In this document: in pieces, positions 9,084 to 18,543 of the stretch
Position numbering within the stretch: the stretch's first letter is position 1
Layout of the letters: every line of letters begins with the position of its first letter
NCBI GenBank assembly: GCA_050951585.1
Contig: JBMNJI010000006.1
Coordinates: forward strand, 496,001 to 560,000
DNA: 64,000 bases
Direction: 5' to 3'
DNA from: UBA3937 sp050951585
GTDB lineage: Bacteria > Bacillota > Peptococcia > DRI-13 > DTU073
The notes under the pieces: model-generated
What the model was told of the DNA's origin: nothing
What the model saw: the letters and a program-made list of their open reading frames with translations, nothing else
Databases searched by the model: none
Position numbers and translations under genes: made by a program

Positions 9084-9421
9084 GCAGTCCACCTCCTCTT
9101 GCTGACTTTAAAATACTGTCCGTAACTTTTTTCAATCGATCTAAGTCCCAGTTCCAGAGCTCCGATAATCACCGCGGCCTTTTCCATATCGACTGCGGAC
9201 AAGGTCTCCGGTAACCAGCACTCCAAATATCCACGATCATTATTGATTTTCCAAACAGGCTTTTCTGTCAAATAAGCATCCAGCCCGAGCAAAGCAGTCT
9301 GGGATAGCGCCGAAATTGCCGCGCACACAATATCTTTCCCCGGTTCTGCTGTTCCGGCATGACCACTAATCACAAAGCCTCTGATCCTGTTTTCGTCGTA
9401 GAAAATCTCTGCCTTAACCAT
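9068..9421 (-). CDS. prp: Ribosomal-processing cysteine protease Prp
   Basis: 117 residues from ATG 9421. The family signature is present: GFVISGHAG with the catalytic His near residue 22, and DIVCAAISAL with the catalytic Cys near residue 34. Prp removes the N-terminal extension of L27 (and phage counterparts), cutting after LQLF. The substrate motif is encoded in the very next gene. The start overlaps the rplU stop by 8 bases, and the end overlaps the rpmA start, giving a tightly coupled rplU-prp-rpmA unit. Confidence 0.95.
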   Translation of the reverse strand: MVKAEIFYDENRIRGFVISGHAGTAEPGKDIVCAAISALSQTALLGLDAYLTEKPVWKINNDRGYLECWLPETLSAVDMEKAAVIIGALELGLRSIEKSYGQYFKVSKRRWTACCSK

Positions 9422-9728
9422 TGATGATACTTTCAACGACAACTTTTGAATATGGCTGTCTGTGTCCTTGCGTTCTCCGGTATTTCTTCTTGGGTTTGTA
9501 CTTGTAAACGATAATCTTGTCCCCTTTGCCATGTTCAAGAACCCTTAAAACAACCTTAGCTCCTTGAACAAGCGGTTTGCCAAAAGAAGTCTTTTTTTCA
9601 TCAACTACGGCTAAAACATTGCTTACTTCGACCACATCGCCCGCTTCGGCTTGCACTTTTTCAATCTTGAGGACATCACCTTTTTGTACTTTGTACTGCT
9701 TTCCACCGGTTTCAATAATAGCGTACAT
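9414..9728 (-). CDS. rplU: 50S ribosomal protein L21
   Basis: 104 residues from ATG 9728, preceded by GGGAGGTG. MYAIIETGGKQYKVQKGD is the standard L21 N-terminus, and the C-terminal YKPKKKYRRTQGHRQPY binds 23S rRNA. It is first in the rplU-prp-rpmA unit, behind a long structured leader and a good sigma-A promoter. The longer frame upstream of 9728 lies within the leader and is not coding. Confidence 0.97.
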   Translation of the reverse strand: MYAIIETGGKQYKVQKGDVLKIEKVQAEAGDVVEVSNVLAVVDEKKTSFGKPLVQGAKVVLRVLEHGKGDKIIVYKYKPKKKYRRTQGHRQPYSKVVVESIING

Positions 9729-9734
9729 AATTTC

Positions 9735-9922
9735 TACACCTCCCTGACCTGGACTCGCCATCCCTAGGCAGCCATCGATCCGCGACTCGAACGCTACAGT
9801 CGGATCCTCCGGTACAAAAAATGATTCTGCTATCGGAGCATCCAACCCGTCCCGCAAAAGCAATGGAGCTTTTAGAGCCTGGGTTGAGCGGTTTGGCAGG
9901 CACATCACGCCTACAATAAAAC
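9735..9922 (-). promoter_or_regulatory. Probable L21 mRNA leader
   Basis: About 190 transcribed bases lie between the promoter and the rplU start. Firmicutes rplU mRNAs carry a conserved L21 leader thought to be bound by L21 for autoregulation, and this segment has the right position, length and GC-rich paired character (for example GACTGTAGC..., GGCTGCCTAGGGATGG on the minus strand). A covariance-model search would be needed to confirm it. Confidence 0.55.
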
Positions 9923-9951
9923 AGATTACCATATGCAATAGGAAAAGTCAA
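9923..9951 (-). promoter_or_regulatory. Sigma-A promoter for rplU-prp-rpmA
   Basis: On the minus strand TTGACT (9946-9951) and TAATCT (9923-9928) are 17 bases apart. The -35 box starts three bases after the aspartokinase stop codon, so the ribosomal genes have their own promoter. Confidence 0.7.
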
Positions 9952-9954
9952 TAT

Positions 9955-11343
9955 TTAAGAATTATGGCAACACAACGCCTCATTTAATCGAATAACCGCC
10001 TTGGCATATAAATCACGCTCAATGATAAACTGAATGTTAACCTGCCGTAAAGATTGAGAGATACAATGAACATTGATGCCATTTTCCGCTAGCACCGTCG
10101 CTGCTTTAGCCAGTACACCGGGTTGCGCAATATTCGTGCCAATTAAACTTACAATAGCAACCTCCTTGACTACCACCTGCTCATAAATGCTCTCCAATTC
10201 TCCAATTAGCTCCTTCGGCAAGCCTTCCTGCCAAACAACCAAAGAAATACTATTCGCATTCGTTGCTTTCATGATATAACTGACATTATATTTCTTAAAT
10301 ATTTTCATGATCCCCAAATCAAAACCGGCCTGCCCGACCATCGAGGCATCATGAATTTCTACGACAACGACCTTGTCGGAACCGGTGATAATCTCAATCT
10401 TGGATTGTTTCCCCACAAAGTCCTTCGTAATGAGCGTGCCCGGATGCAACGGATCAAAGGTGTTTTTGATTCTTAAATCAATCCCCGCTCTTTCCAGTGG
10501 CTTGGACGCCTTCGGGTGAATTGCTTCCATTCCCACATCGGCCAACTGATCAGCCACATCATAATTTGTATTACCGACGATCACGCTGTTTTCCAGACCG
10601 ACTATTTTCGGATCGGCCGAGGAGAGATGAAACTCTTTATGAATCACCGCTTCGTCGGCTTTTAGTAATACGGCAATCTTGGAAAAGGTAATCTCCGAAT
10701 AGCCACGATCGAATTCGCGCATGATCCCCTCGACCCCTCTGGTGTAACCGGTAGCCACAACAATGTTATGATCATAATCAATATTGGTAAAACACTTACG
10801 GATTCTTTCATCAATGGTCGAATTGGACGGATCATGAAACCCGGTCAAATCAACCATAATCGCCCTGATCCCATTGTTCTGGAGGATATTCACCAGATTA
10901 AAGGCCGAGTGGGCTTCACCCAACGAAGCTAACATCTCCCGCGCCGCCAGAAAGATATTGTTCTTATCAACGTACCCGGAAGAAATCACCTTATCCATAC
11001 TCCTGAGATAAACCTTCGTCAATTCAATTCTTTTGATTAAAAAATCATTGGCTTCTGTCAGGTTTAAACCGATCTCCACAAACTCTTCATTCAATAACTT
11101 TAACTCTTCCAGTAATTGATCGATCCCCTTCTCATAATCCTGCTGTAAAACAAACTGGGTGTAGATCCCCGGTTCTTTTGTTTTTTTATCCTCGAGTAAT
11201 TTATTAGTCACCCCGCCAAATGCGGAGACAACAAACACGCGACCATATCTGAAACGCTCATCCTGTGGATAATTAATGATATTTTTTAGTACATCGTCCA
11301 ACTTTGACATAGAAGTTCCACCGATTTTTTCTACCGTTAACAT
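9955..11343 (-). CDS. Aspartate kinase (Ask_Ect-like type)
   Basis: 462 residues. The N-terminus LTVEKIGGTSMSKLDDVLKN holds the substrate/ATP-binding KxGGTS motif; VVSAFGGVTNKLLE and GFDRGYSEITFS belong to the kinase domain (to about residue 310). Two ACT domains follow (about 325-395 and 400-460; GQAGFDLGIMKIFKKYNV and QPGVLAKAATVLAENGI). It phosphorylates aspartate at the head of Lys/Thr/Met/DAP synthesis. The EKIGGTSMS start and loop insertions recall the specialised aspartokinase class of ectoine operons (Ask_Ect), but no ect genes are nearby. It sits between rng and rplU, an unusual place. No lysine riboswitch or T-box is visible in the 123-base gap upstream. Confidence 0.88.
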   Translation of the reverse strand: MLTVEKIGGTSMSKLDDVLKNIINYPQDERFRYGRVFVVSAFGGVTNKLLEDKKTKEPGIYTQFVLQQDYEKGIDQLLEELKLLNEEFVEIGLNLTEANDFLIKRIELTKVYLRSMDKVISSGYVDKNNIFLAAREMLASLGEAHSAFNLVNILQNNGIRAIMVDLTGFHDPSNSTIDERIRKCFTNIDYDHNIVVATGYTRGVEGIMREFDRGYSEITFSKIAVLLKADEAVIHKEFHLSSADPKIVGLENSVIVGNTNYDVADQLADVGMEAIHPKASKPLERAGIDLRIKNTFDPLHPGTLITKDFVGKQSKIEIITGSDKVVVVEIHDASMVGQAGFDLGIMKIFKKYNVSYIMKATNANSISLVVWQEGLPKELIGELESIYEQVVVKEVAIVSLIGTNIAQPGVLAKAATVLAENGINVHCISQSLRQVNIQFIIERDLYAKAVIRLNEALCCHNS

Positions 11344-11466
11344 CGCTTTTCACTCCTCTAACACCCTGCAGAAAATACAACAGAAATGCTTATTATCAGT
11401 AATATTAATATCATAAACGTTCTGACACTAATAATTCAATACCAATTTCTCTTATTTACAATTAAT

Positions 11467-12966
11467 TTAATTCATACTTATTTCATCGGTCAGCGGCCGA
11501 ATTAAATATTCGAGCAGATGATACTGTTCTTTGCTTCTCACCACGATCCTTTTCCCCAATTCCGCTTCCAGATGCTGCTGGGCAAGCTCCCCCGAACCCA
11601 CGATCAGGGCGGCAACTAACGGATGCGCTTCCACCAGAATCGTTTCGGTCAATGTGCGTGCCGCCACCTCAAATAATTCATCCTTCAGCGCCAGGAAAAC
11701 AGTCTGTTCCGATAAAACCATGCCTTTCCCTCCGCAATAGGGGCACCTTTTTTCCAGCGTACTCGAAAGAGACTGGCGCACCTTTTTGCGCGTCATTTCC
11801 ACCAGACCTAATGAGGTAATCCCCAGCACATGCGCTTTCACTTTATCCTTTTTCAATTCTTCCTCTAAGATGGATAAAACCTTGGCACGATGTTCTTCCG
11901 TATCCATATCAATAAAATCAATAATGATGATTCCTCCGATATTGCGCAAACGTAACTGACGGGCTATTTCGCGCGCCGCTTCACAATTGGTCAACAAGAC
12001 TGTTTCGGCCAGATTTTTGCTGCCGACAAATTTTCCCGTATTGACATCAATGGCCGTTAAAGCCTCTGTGTCGTCAATCACAATATACCCGCCATTTTTG
12101 AGCCAGACTTTTCTTTTTAAAGCCTGGGTAATTTGCTGATTCACCGCGTATTTTTCAAAAAGCTGGGCGGTATCACTTAGGAAAACCTTTCCCTTTAAGT
12201 TTATATCCATTACTTCAAGATACTCAATCACTTCTTCCATCACCGGACGGGAATTGACACTTAATTTCTGAATATCATCGCTAAAAATATCCCGTAATAT
12301 TCTTTGCACGAGAGCCAGATCCCGATGCAGGAGGGCCGCCCCGCCGGTATTTTTCGTCCGTTGCACCAGGCGCTCCCACATCTTCAGAAGATTACTGAGA
12401 TCCTGGCTCAACATTTCTTGAGTGGCTCCTTCAGCAACGGTGCGGACAATAATGCCCATCTTTTCGGGCTTAATCTCTTCGGCAATCACCCTTAACCGCT
12501 CCCGTTCCGCCTCATCCTCGATCCGACGGGATATGCCGATATAATCAACCACCGGCATCAAAACCAGAAAATGCCCGGGCAAAGTAAGCTTTGTGGTAAT
12601 ACGCGCCCCCTTTGAACCGACCGGTTCTTTGGCAATCTGCACGACTATTTCCTGCCCCTCCTTGACAATATCCTGAATATTGGGTAACACCGGCGGTTTA
12701 TTATCGAACAAGAATAAATCCGCTCCCTGCCAGAGGATATTGGAGACCGCATCTTCCACATAAAGAAAGGCATTTTTCTCTAACCCTATATCCACGAACG
12801 CCGCCTGCATTCCCGGCAGGACATTTTTGACCACACCCCGATAAATGTTGCCAATCAATCGTTCATTCGGTCCGCGCTCAACATATATTTCCACCAGTTG
12901 ACCATCTTCCAGTACCGCAACCTTCGTTTCTTCTTCCGCTACCTGTACTAAAATCTCTCGATACAT
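11467..12966 (-). CDS. rng: Ribonuclease E/G family protein (RNase G-like)
   Basis: 499 residues from ATG 12966 (GGAGTG six bases upstream). An S1 RNA-binding domain is at about residues 35-120 (GNIYRGVVKNVLPGMQAAFVDIG). The RNase E/G catalytic core includes the metal-binding acidic residues in VIDDTEALTAIDVNTGKF and IIIDFIDM. The zinc-link CPYCGGKG follows near residue 405. It is an endoribonuclease in rRNA maturation and mRNA decay. It follows the TIGR03960-TIGR03936 pair, a gene order conserved in Clostridia. No long C-terminal scaffold is present, so it is RNase G-like. Confidence 0.93.
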   Translation of the reverse strand: MYREILVQVAEEETKVAVLEDGQLVEIYVERGPNERLIGNIYRGVVKNVLPGMQAAFVDIGLEKNAFLYVEDAVSNILWQGADLFLFDNKPPVLPNIQDIVKEGQEIVVQIAKEPVGSKGARITTKLTLPGHFLVLMPVVDYIGISRRIEDEAERERLRVIAEEIKPEKMGIIVRTVAEGATQEMLSQDLSNLLKMWERLVQRTKNTGGAALLHRDLALVQRILRDIFSDDIQKLSVNSRPVMEEVIEYLEVMDINLKGKVFLSDTAQLFEKYAVNQQITQALKRKVWLKNGGYIVIDDTEALTAIDVNTGKFVGSKNLAETVLLTNCEAAREIARQLRLRNIGGIIIIDFIDMDTEEHRAKVLSILEEELKKDKVKAHVLGITSLGLVEMTRKKVRQSLSSTLEKRCPYCGGKGMVLSEQTVFLALKDELFEVAARTLTETILVEAHPLVAALIVGSGELAQQHLEAELGKRIVVRSKEQYHLLEYLIRPLTDEISMN

Positions 12967-13052
12967 CGCAGCCACTCCTCATCAACAGCACTAAACTCAC
13001 TACCCGGACAACACACAGGAGCTTTTTCCCATGCTTAAGCGCTCACAAAGAG

Positions 13053-13772
13053 CTAGGATAATTCCAGCGGAGACCAATCATGAGCATTTGTACGTATATA
13101 TAAGCCCAGCCGATGAATCCGTAAATTGTTCCCCAGGTGAAAAGAACTTGGACTTAGTGCACTGACCATTTCTACTACTTCTTCAGGTTTCACATTACCG
13201 TCACTGCCAATCTGAACGGCCATTTCTAAGAGCAGTTTTCCTTCCGGCCCTCCCTCTTTCAGGCGACCGGTCAATTCCCGAATCCCCGGACGGATATCCA
13301 CTTCCCGCAGGCCCTTTTTGCTCTTCCGCTGGACCGGATAAGTAGTCGTTGCCAGAACATCACCAATGACCTTATTGATCTTTTCCTGTGAAGATACACC
13401 ATCACCACTTTGGAAGGGAACCTCCACCTGATAACGGGCAAGATTAATGAGGGCCATTAAGCTTTCAGTTCTTTTGGTTACCGGAACTGCCCCCCGCACA
13501 CAAAGCCCGCGGGGAAGCACATTGTTCAGGCGCCGCAGTACCTCCTCCGCCGGTATCTCTTCCAAGAGCTGGACGTCAAGATACTCCGCTTCGCTGGTCA
13601 CCCCTACCGCCAGGGCCGAGGCAAAAGAAACCCGCGGATGTGGATTAAAGCCCTCGGAAAAGGCTAAAGGCAAACCGGCACGACGAAAGGCCCTTTCCAT
13701 CGCGGTCATCAAATCCAGATGTGAAAGGAATCTCGCCTCTTCTTCTTTGCTGTACTGTATACACAAAAGCAT
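13053..13772 (-). CDS. TIGR03936 family radical-SAM-linked protein (DUF2344)
   Basis: 239 residues from ATG 13772 (AAGGTGAG upstream), eight bases after the radical SAM gene. The N-terminus MLLCIQYSKEEEARFLSHLD and the motif LAFSEGFNPHPRVSFASAL are diagnostic for the TIGR03936/DUF2344 family. Members are always encoded next to, or fused to, the TIGR03960-type radical SAM protein, suggesting a joint RNA- or protein-modifying role; the reaction is not known. The C-terminal part is less conserved. Confidence 0.9.
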   Translation of the reverse strand: MLLCIQYSKEEEARFLSHLDLMTAMERAFRRAGLPLAFSEGFNPHPRVSFASALAVGVTSEAEYLDVQLLEEIPAEEVLRRLNNVLPRGLCVRGAVPVTKRTESLMALINLARYQVEVPFQSGDGVSSQEKINKVIGDVLATTTYPVQRKSKKGLREVDIRPGIRELTGRLKEGGPEGKLLLEMAVQIGSDGNVKPEEVVEMVSALSPSSFHLGNNLRIHRLGLYIRTNAHDWSPLELS

Positions 13773-13780
13773 CTTCTTAC

Positions 13781-15664
13781 TCACCTTCCCTTGGATGTAG
13801 AACGAAGATGTAAAGCAACATCCAAGTCCTGACAGATTCCGCACACAGCGCAGGAGCTAAAACGGCAGTCACCTGTTGTCGCCACCTGGTAGGCCTTTTC
13901 TCTTTCCCGGAGGAGGAATTTCTTTTGCACCCCGCTCTCGAGATGATCCCAGGGCAAGGGACTGTCCGTGTCTATTGGGATGTTGGCAATTTGTTCCGGT
14001 ACTATTCCCACCTCACGAAACGCCTCCAGCCATGTTTCATAGTGAAAATGCTCAGACCAGCCATCGAAGCGGCAGCCACGGCGCCAAGCCTCAATGAGCA
14101 CCCTGCCCAGACGCCTGTCCCCTTTGGCGAAAACCGCTTCCAGAAAACTTAATTCTGCTTCATGATAATGATAGACGATCCTTTTATCCTTTATTTTAGT
14201 TCGTAAATATCTTTGTTTTTCCTGCAAGGTCTCTAAGGAATCCTGTGCCTCCCACTGAAAGGGGGTATGCGGCTTAGGCACAAAAGAAGACACACTTACC
14301 GTCACCGACGGGCTCTTTTTACTGCCTGTTTCCCGTAAAATCTCCCGGCCTTTTTGGATTACTTTCGCCGCCAACTCGGCAATCCCGTCAAGATCCGCAA
14401 ACGTTTCGGTCGGAAGCCCCAGCATAAAATAAAGCTTTAGCTGAGTCCACCCTTCCCGGAAAACAGCTTCGGCGACCTGAAGCATATTTTCCTCCGTTAC
14501 ATTCTTATTGATTACATCTCTGAGCCGCTGAGTCCCTGCTTCCGGGGCAAATGTCAGCCCTGTTTTACGCACTCTTTGCACCTCTTTGGCCAGATTGACA
14601 GAGAAAGAATCAACACGCAAAGAAGGTAAGGAGACGCCGATATTCCGCCCGGCAAAACGATTTAATACCTCCTTTAATAAGGGTTCAACACAGGAATAAT
14701 CACTGGTACTCAAAGAGGTCATGGAGATCTCATTATGCCCGGTATTTTGACTTAATTGTTCGGCTTGCTCCACCAGTAATTCCTTACTGCGTTCCCGGAC
14801 CGGCCGGTAAAGGACCCCCGCCTGACAAAAGCGGCAACCGCGTGTGCAACCGCGTAAAACCTCCACCATCATCCGGTCATGGACTACTTCCAAATAGGGG
14901 ACGATCGGTTTGAGCGGAAAATAGGCCATATCCAGATCCTTCACCATCCTTTTCACCACACGCGGGGCTGCCTCAGGCTCGATCACCTTCATCCCGGTAA
15001 ATCTCCCCTGAGAATAATTTGCCTCGTAAAAGGACGGAACGTAGACTCCCTGGATTTTGGCCAGTTCTTTTAAAAGTGTGCTTTTCTCCTGCTTTCCGTT
15101 CCGTCTTTCCCGATGTTCGGCCATCACTTGAAACAACTCTAAAATGACCTCTTCTCCTTCCCCAAGCACAAAAAAATCAATAAAATCGGCTAAGGGCTCG
15201 GGATTAAATGCACAAGGTCCGCCGGCCATAATGAGCGGATACTCATCCCCGCGGTCGCAGGCCAAAAGAGGGATCCTCCCCAAATCTAACATATTGATAA
15301 TATTGCTATAGCTCATTTCATATTGCAAAGTAAACCCAATACAATCAAACTCGGTAAGCGGAGTCATGGATTCCAGACTAAAAAGCGGTATCCCCCTGGT
15401 CCGTAATTCAGCTTCAAAATCAACCCAGGGTGCAAATACCCGCTCCATCGAATATTCAGGCTGTTCATTGACCAAACCATAGATGATCTGTAACCCCAGA
15501 TGAGACATCCCTACCTCATAAACATCGGGAAAAGCAAAAAGGGAATGCAGTTTTACCGTCTCCCAGTCCTTTTTTACCGCATTGTATTCGTTGCCTAGAT
15601 AACGCAAAGGCTTACTAACCTTTGATAATACTTCTTCTGTCAAAACCTGTTTCCATTCTTTCAA
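13781..15664 (-). CDS. TIGR03960 family B12-binding-domain/radical SAM protein
   Basis: 627 residues from a TTG start (GGAGG 11 bases upstream). A B12-binding-like fold fills the first 180 residues (FAFPDVYEVGMSHLGLQIIY, GGPCAFNPEPLADFIDFFVL). The radical SAM core starts at the CxxxCxxC motif in RGCTRGCRFCQAGVLYRP near residue 275. The C-terminus has a Cys-rich patch (CRFSSCAVCGIC) near residue 605 that could bind another iron-sulfur cluster. The specific reaction is unknown. It is the first intact core gene after the disrupted spoIVF region. Confidence 0.92.
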   Translation of the reverse strand: MKEWKQVLTEEVLSKVSKPLRYLGNEYNAVKKDWETVKLHSLFAFPDVYEVGMSHLGLQIIYGLVNEQPEYSMERVFAPWVDFEAELRTRGIPLFSLESMTPLTEFDCIGFTLQYEMSYSNIINMLDLGRIPLLACDRGDEYPLIMAGGPCAFNPEPLADFIDFFVLGEGEEVILELFQVMAEHRERRNGKQEKSTLLKELAKIQGVYVPSFYEANYSQGRFTGMKVIEPEAAPRVVKRMVKDLDMAYFPLKPIVPYLEVVHDRMMVEVLRGCTRGCRFCQAGVLYRPVRERSKELLVEQAEQLSQNTGHNEISMTSLSTSDYSCVEPLLKEVLNRFAGRNIGVSLPSLRVDSFSVNLAKEVQRVRKTGLTFAPEAGTQRLRDVINKNVTEENMLQVAEAVFREGWTQLKLYFMLGLPTETFADLDGIAELAAKVIQKGREILRETGSKKSPSVTVSVSSFVPKPHTPFQWEAQDSLETLQEKQRYLRTKIKDKRIVYHYHEAELSFLEAVFAKGDRRLGRVLIEAWRRGCRFDGWSEHFHYETWLEAFREVGIVPEQIANIPIDTDSPLPWDHLESGVQKKFLLREREKAYQVATTGDCRFSSCAVCGICQDLDVALHLRSTSKGR

Positions 15665-15732
15665 ATTATTTAGATCCTCCTTAAGAGCAATGAAAATAGA
15701 AGAATAATACTATATTTCCATTTTCCAGGCCA

Positions 15733-18543
15733 TCATAGGCGGAAATCCTTTGGAAGATCACACTGACCACCCCAGCAAACGACTGAGCCATCCTCTTTTA
15801 AGGCTAAACTATGCCATTCCCCGGCTGCTATGGCCACCACATTGCTTAACTCCTTCGGAACATTACACTGACCATAATCATCGTTATTACCCCAACAAAC
15901 GACTGTCCCATCAGCCTTTAACGCCATATTAAACCAATACCCTGCTGCTACAGCGACTACATTACGTAACTCCTTCGGGGCATCACATTGTACGTCACCA
16001 TCTTTTCCCCAGCATACTACCGTCCCGTCAGCTTTTAACGCCACACTATGTATAAAACCTGCTGTTATGGCAACTACGTTGCTCAAACCCTCTGGTACAT
16101 CACATTGTCCATATTTATTATCACCCCAGCATACTACCGTCCCATCGGCCTTTAACGCCATATTATGATATTTCCCTGCTGTTATAGCCACCACATTGCC
16201 TAGCCCTGCAGGGACTTCACACTGACCATAATCGTTTTTCCCCCAGCAAACAACTGTACCATCTGCCTTTAACGCCATATAATACCAACCCCCCGCGGCT
16301 ACAGCTATTACGTTGCTTAAGCCAGTTGGCACATCATTTTGTCCAACATCATTAATTCCCCAACAAACGACCGTACCATCATCCTTTAATGCGATATTAT
16401 GCATAGGCGATGCCGCTACGGCAACTACATTGCTTAATCCCGTTGGAACATCACACTGACCATACCTGTTTCTTCCCCAGCAGGCGACTGTACCATCATC
16501 CTTTAACACCACACTGTGGTCATAACCTATTACAATTCTCTTTCCATATGCTTGCGCTTCTTCTAATGTTATATTAGTTGGCTTTACAGAAAATAAATTA
16601 AGCCCCGCCGGAACATCACACTTATCATAATTATTATCGCCCCAGCAAACCACTGTACCATCACTCTTTAACGCCATACTATGGAGATATCCGGCGGAAA
16701 TCGCAACTACATTATTTAAATCTGCCGGAACACTCCGCTGCCCGAAGTTATTTCCTCCCCAGCAAACCACCGTACCGTCACCCTTTAAGGCCATACTATG
16801 ATGACATCCGATTGATACAGCAACAACATCATGCAAATCTGTGGGGACATTACTCTGCCCATATGTATAGGAATTATATCCCCAACCGACTATGGTCCCA
16901 TCGCTTTTTAAAGCTATGTTATAGTTATATTTACTAAAAACAGCTCTTGCATTCTTTAAACCTAACGGGACATTACACTGTCCGCGCGAATTATCACCCC
17001 AGCAAATAGCCGTGCCATCACTCTTTAAGGCCACACTATGATTATCCCCTGCGGCGATGGCAATTACATTTTGCAAATTTGCTGGGACATTACACTGACG
17101 ATCAGTATTGTAACCCCAGCAAACCACCGTACCATCATTCTTTAAGGCCATACTATGCCTTTGTCCTGCTGCTATGGCGACGACGTTGCTTAAACCCGCC
17201 GGGACATCACACAGACCTTCCGTATTATATCCCCAACAAACAACCGTACCATCTGCCTTCAAGGCGATACTGTGATCAGTTCCTGCGGCGACCGCTTTTA
17301 CATTGTTTAAACCTGCAGGAACTTTATACATATCACTAAAACGCTCATCTCCCCAACACACCACTGTACCATCCTTCTTTAACGCCACACTATGGACAAC
17401 CCCTACTGCTATTGCCTCAACATTACTTAAGTCTAACGGTACATTGCAAAAGCCATAACCATTATTTCCCCAGCTAGCTGCCGTACCGTCAGCCATCACG
17501 GCTACACTATGATCCTGCCCTGCAATAATCTTCTTTCCATATGCCTCTGCCTTTTCAAAAGTCACAAAAGCAGGCTCTACGGGACTGGCAGAACCACCTT
17601 TAATTGAGGCATTCCCGCTTTTATCTAAGCTCACTCCCGGCTCTGAAGCAGAAAATAAATCAAGCCCCGCCGGAACATCATTACACTGATCAAACCAATT
17701 ATCTCCCCAGCATACTACCGTCCCATTGTTATCTTTGGTTATCCAAAGGTTTTGTTTTTCATTAAATGTAGCTTGTTCCGTTAAGAAACGTTGTGTAAGC
17801 TCTATTACGGGATTAGTCTTTAAGTCAAATTGCCCATGGGCTAGCTGAACAATTTCTGCACAGTATTGAATTAAAACCTGGATTCGGGATTCGCTGTCTT
17901 TTCCTTTAAGTTTATAAAGGAATTGTGTTTTGTAATCTGATTTGAGAAAGAGCTTTAAAGCATCGTTTAAGAGAGCTTCAGGGAGTGCCTTTATCCCATT
18001 GACTAAAACGTCATAAGCCAAGGAAAGACGCCCAGCCAGTTTAATATTAGACATAACTTGAGTAGAGTCCATACGTGCTTCATCGGTACTAAGTTTGGCA
18101 GCTTTGATGAAATGATCTGTAAGGTTTTCAAATTGAGCAAATATGATGTCTGCTTCTTCGGGATGTTCCAGAGAATAATTATATAGTCTGGCTCTGAACT
18201 CATATAAAGTTCGTGGGGCAAAGTAGCGTTCTCCTAATGTACGGAGACCTAAAGCATAGGAAATTTGAAAGTTATAGGCATATTCATCAAGAAGTACTTC
18301 GTCTGTATAGCCGCGAATTTCTTTGATTAAATCTAGCCCCATTAAAATATTTACAGGAAAGTTAGGACGTCCATTATCGCCGCAGTATAACGGAGCAAAA
18401 GAATTTTCATTAATATTGCAAAATACATGCTTATAGAAGAGTGCGGCCCACGATTTTTGTAGCTTTTCAGTAAGTCTCGAATCCATAGTACTAAGATTGT
18501 TAAATAAGTCTTGTTGTAAATGTTCTTTGTTCTCCTTAAACAT
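15733..18543 (-). CDS. Chimera: IS1182-type transposase N-terminus fused to RCC1 beta-propeller protein
   Basis: 936 residues in one open frame from ATG 18543 (AGGGGG upstream). Residues 1 to about 270 are an IS1182-family transposase N-terminus (MFKENKEHLQ, RPNFPVNILMGLDLIKEI, LGLRTLGERYFAPRTLYEF, DEARMDSTQVMSNIKLAGRL). At about 17735 it passes directly into NGTVVCWGD, and the rest is 16 WG-type RCC1 repeats (CWGxNxxGQCDVPxGLSNVVAIAAGxxHSxALKADGT pattern). Two linkers containing AxAYGKxIxxGxDHSV divide them into a partial block, a block of eight and a block of seven. The transposase lacks its catalytic C-terminal part and the RCC1 protein has lost its signal peptide, so neither function is likely intact. 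Confidence 0.8.
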   Translation of the reverse strand: MFKENKEHLQQDLFNNLSTMDSRLTEKLQKSWAALFYKHVFCNINENSFAPLYCGDNGRPNFPVNILMGLDLIKEIRGYTDEVLLDEYAYNFQISYALGLRTLGERYFAPRTLYEFRARLYNYSLEHPEEADIIFAQFENLTDHFIKAAKLSTDEARMDSTQVMSNIKLAGRLSLAYDVLVNGIKALPEALLNDALKLFLKSDYKTQFLYKLKGKDSESRIQVLIQYCAEIVQLAHGQFDLKTNPVIELTQRFLTEQATFNEKQNLWITKDNNGTVVCWGDNWFDQCNDVPAGLDLFSASEPGVSLDKSGNASIKGGSASPVEPAFVTFEKAEAYGKKIIAGQDHSVAVMADGTAASWGNNGYGFCNVPLDLSNVEAIAVGVVHSVALKKDGTVVCWGDERFSDMYKVPAGLNNVKAVAAGTDHSIALKADGTVVCWGYNTEGLCDVPAGLSNVVAIAAGQRHSMALKNDGTVVCWGYNTDRQCNVPANLQNVIAIAAGDNHSVALKSDGTAICWGDNSRGQCNVPLGLKNARAVFSKYNYNIALKSDGTIVGWGYNSYTYGQSNVPTDLHDVVAVSIGCHHSMALKGDGTVVCWGGNNFGQRSVPADLNNVVAISAGYLHSMALKSDGTVVCWGDNNYDKCDVPAGLNLFSVKPTNITLEEAQAYGKRIVIGYDHSVVLKDDGTVACWGRNRYGQCDVPTGLSNVVAVAASPMHNIALKDDGTVVCWGINDVGQNDVPTGLSNVIAVAAGGWYYMALKADGTVVCWGKNDYGQCEVPAGLGNVVAITAGKYHNMALKADGTVVCWGDNKYGQCDVPEGLSNVVAITAGFIHSVALKADGTVVCWGKDGDVQCDAPKELRNVVAVAAGYWFNMALKADGTVVCWGNNDDYGQCNVPKELSNVVAIAAGEWHSLALKEDGSVVCWGGQCDLPKDFRL

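Noticed and set aside
9735..9938. Upstream extension of the L21 reading frame with an earlier start
   Set aside because: The extension runs through the leader region behind the promoter, does not resemble L21, and a strong ribosome binding site precedes ATG 9728.
11344..11466. Possible lysine riboswitch or T-box before the aspartokinase gene
   Set aside because: The gap is only 123 bases, AT-rich, with no T-box sequence, terminator stem or lysine-riboswitch-like pairing.
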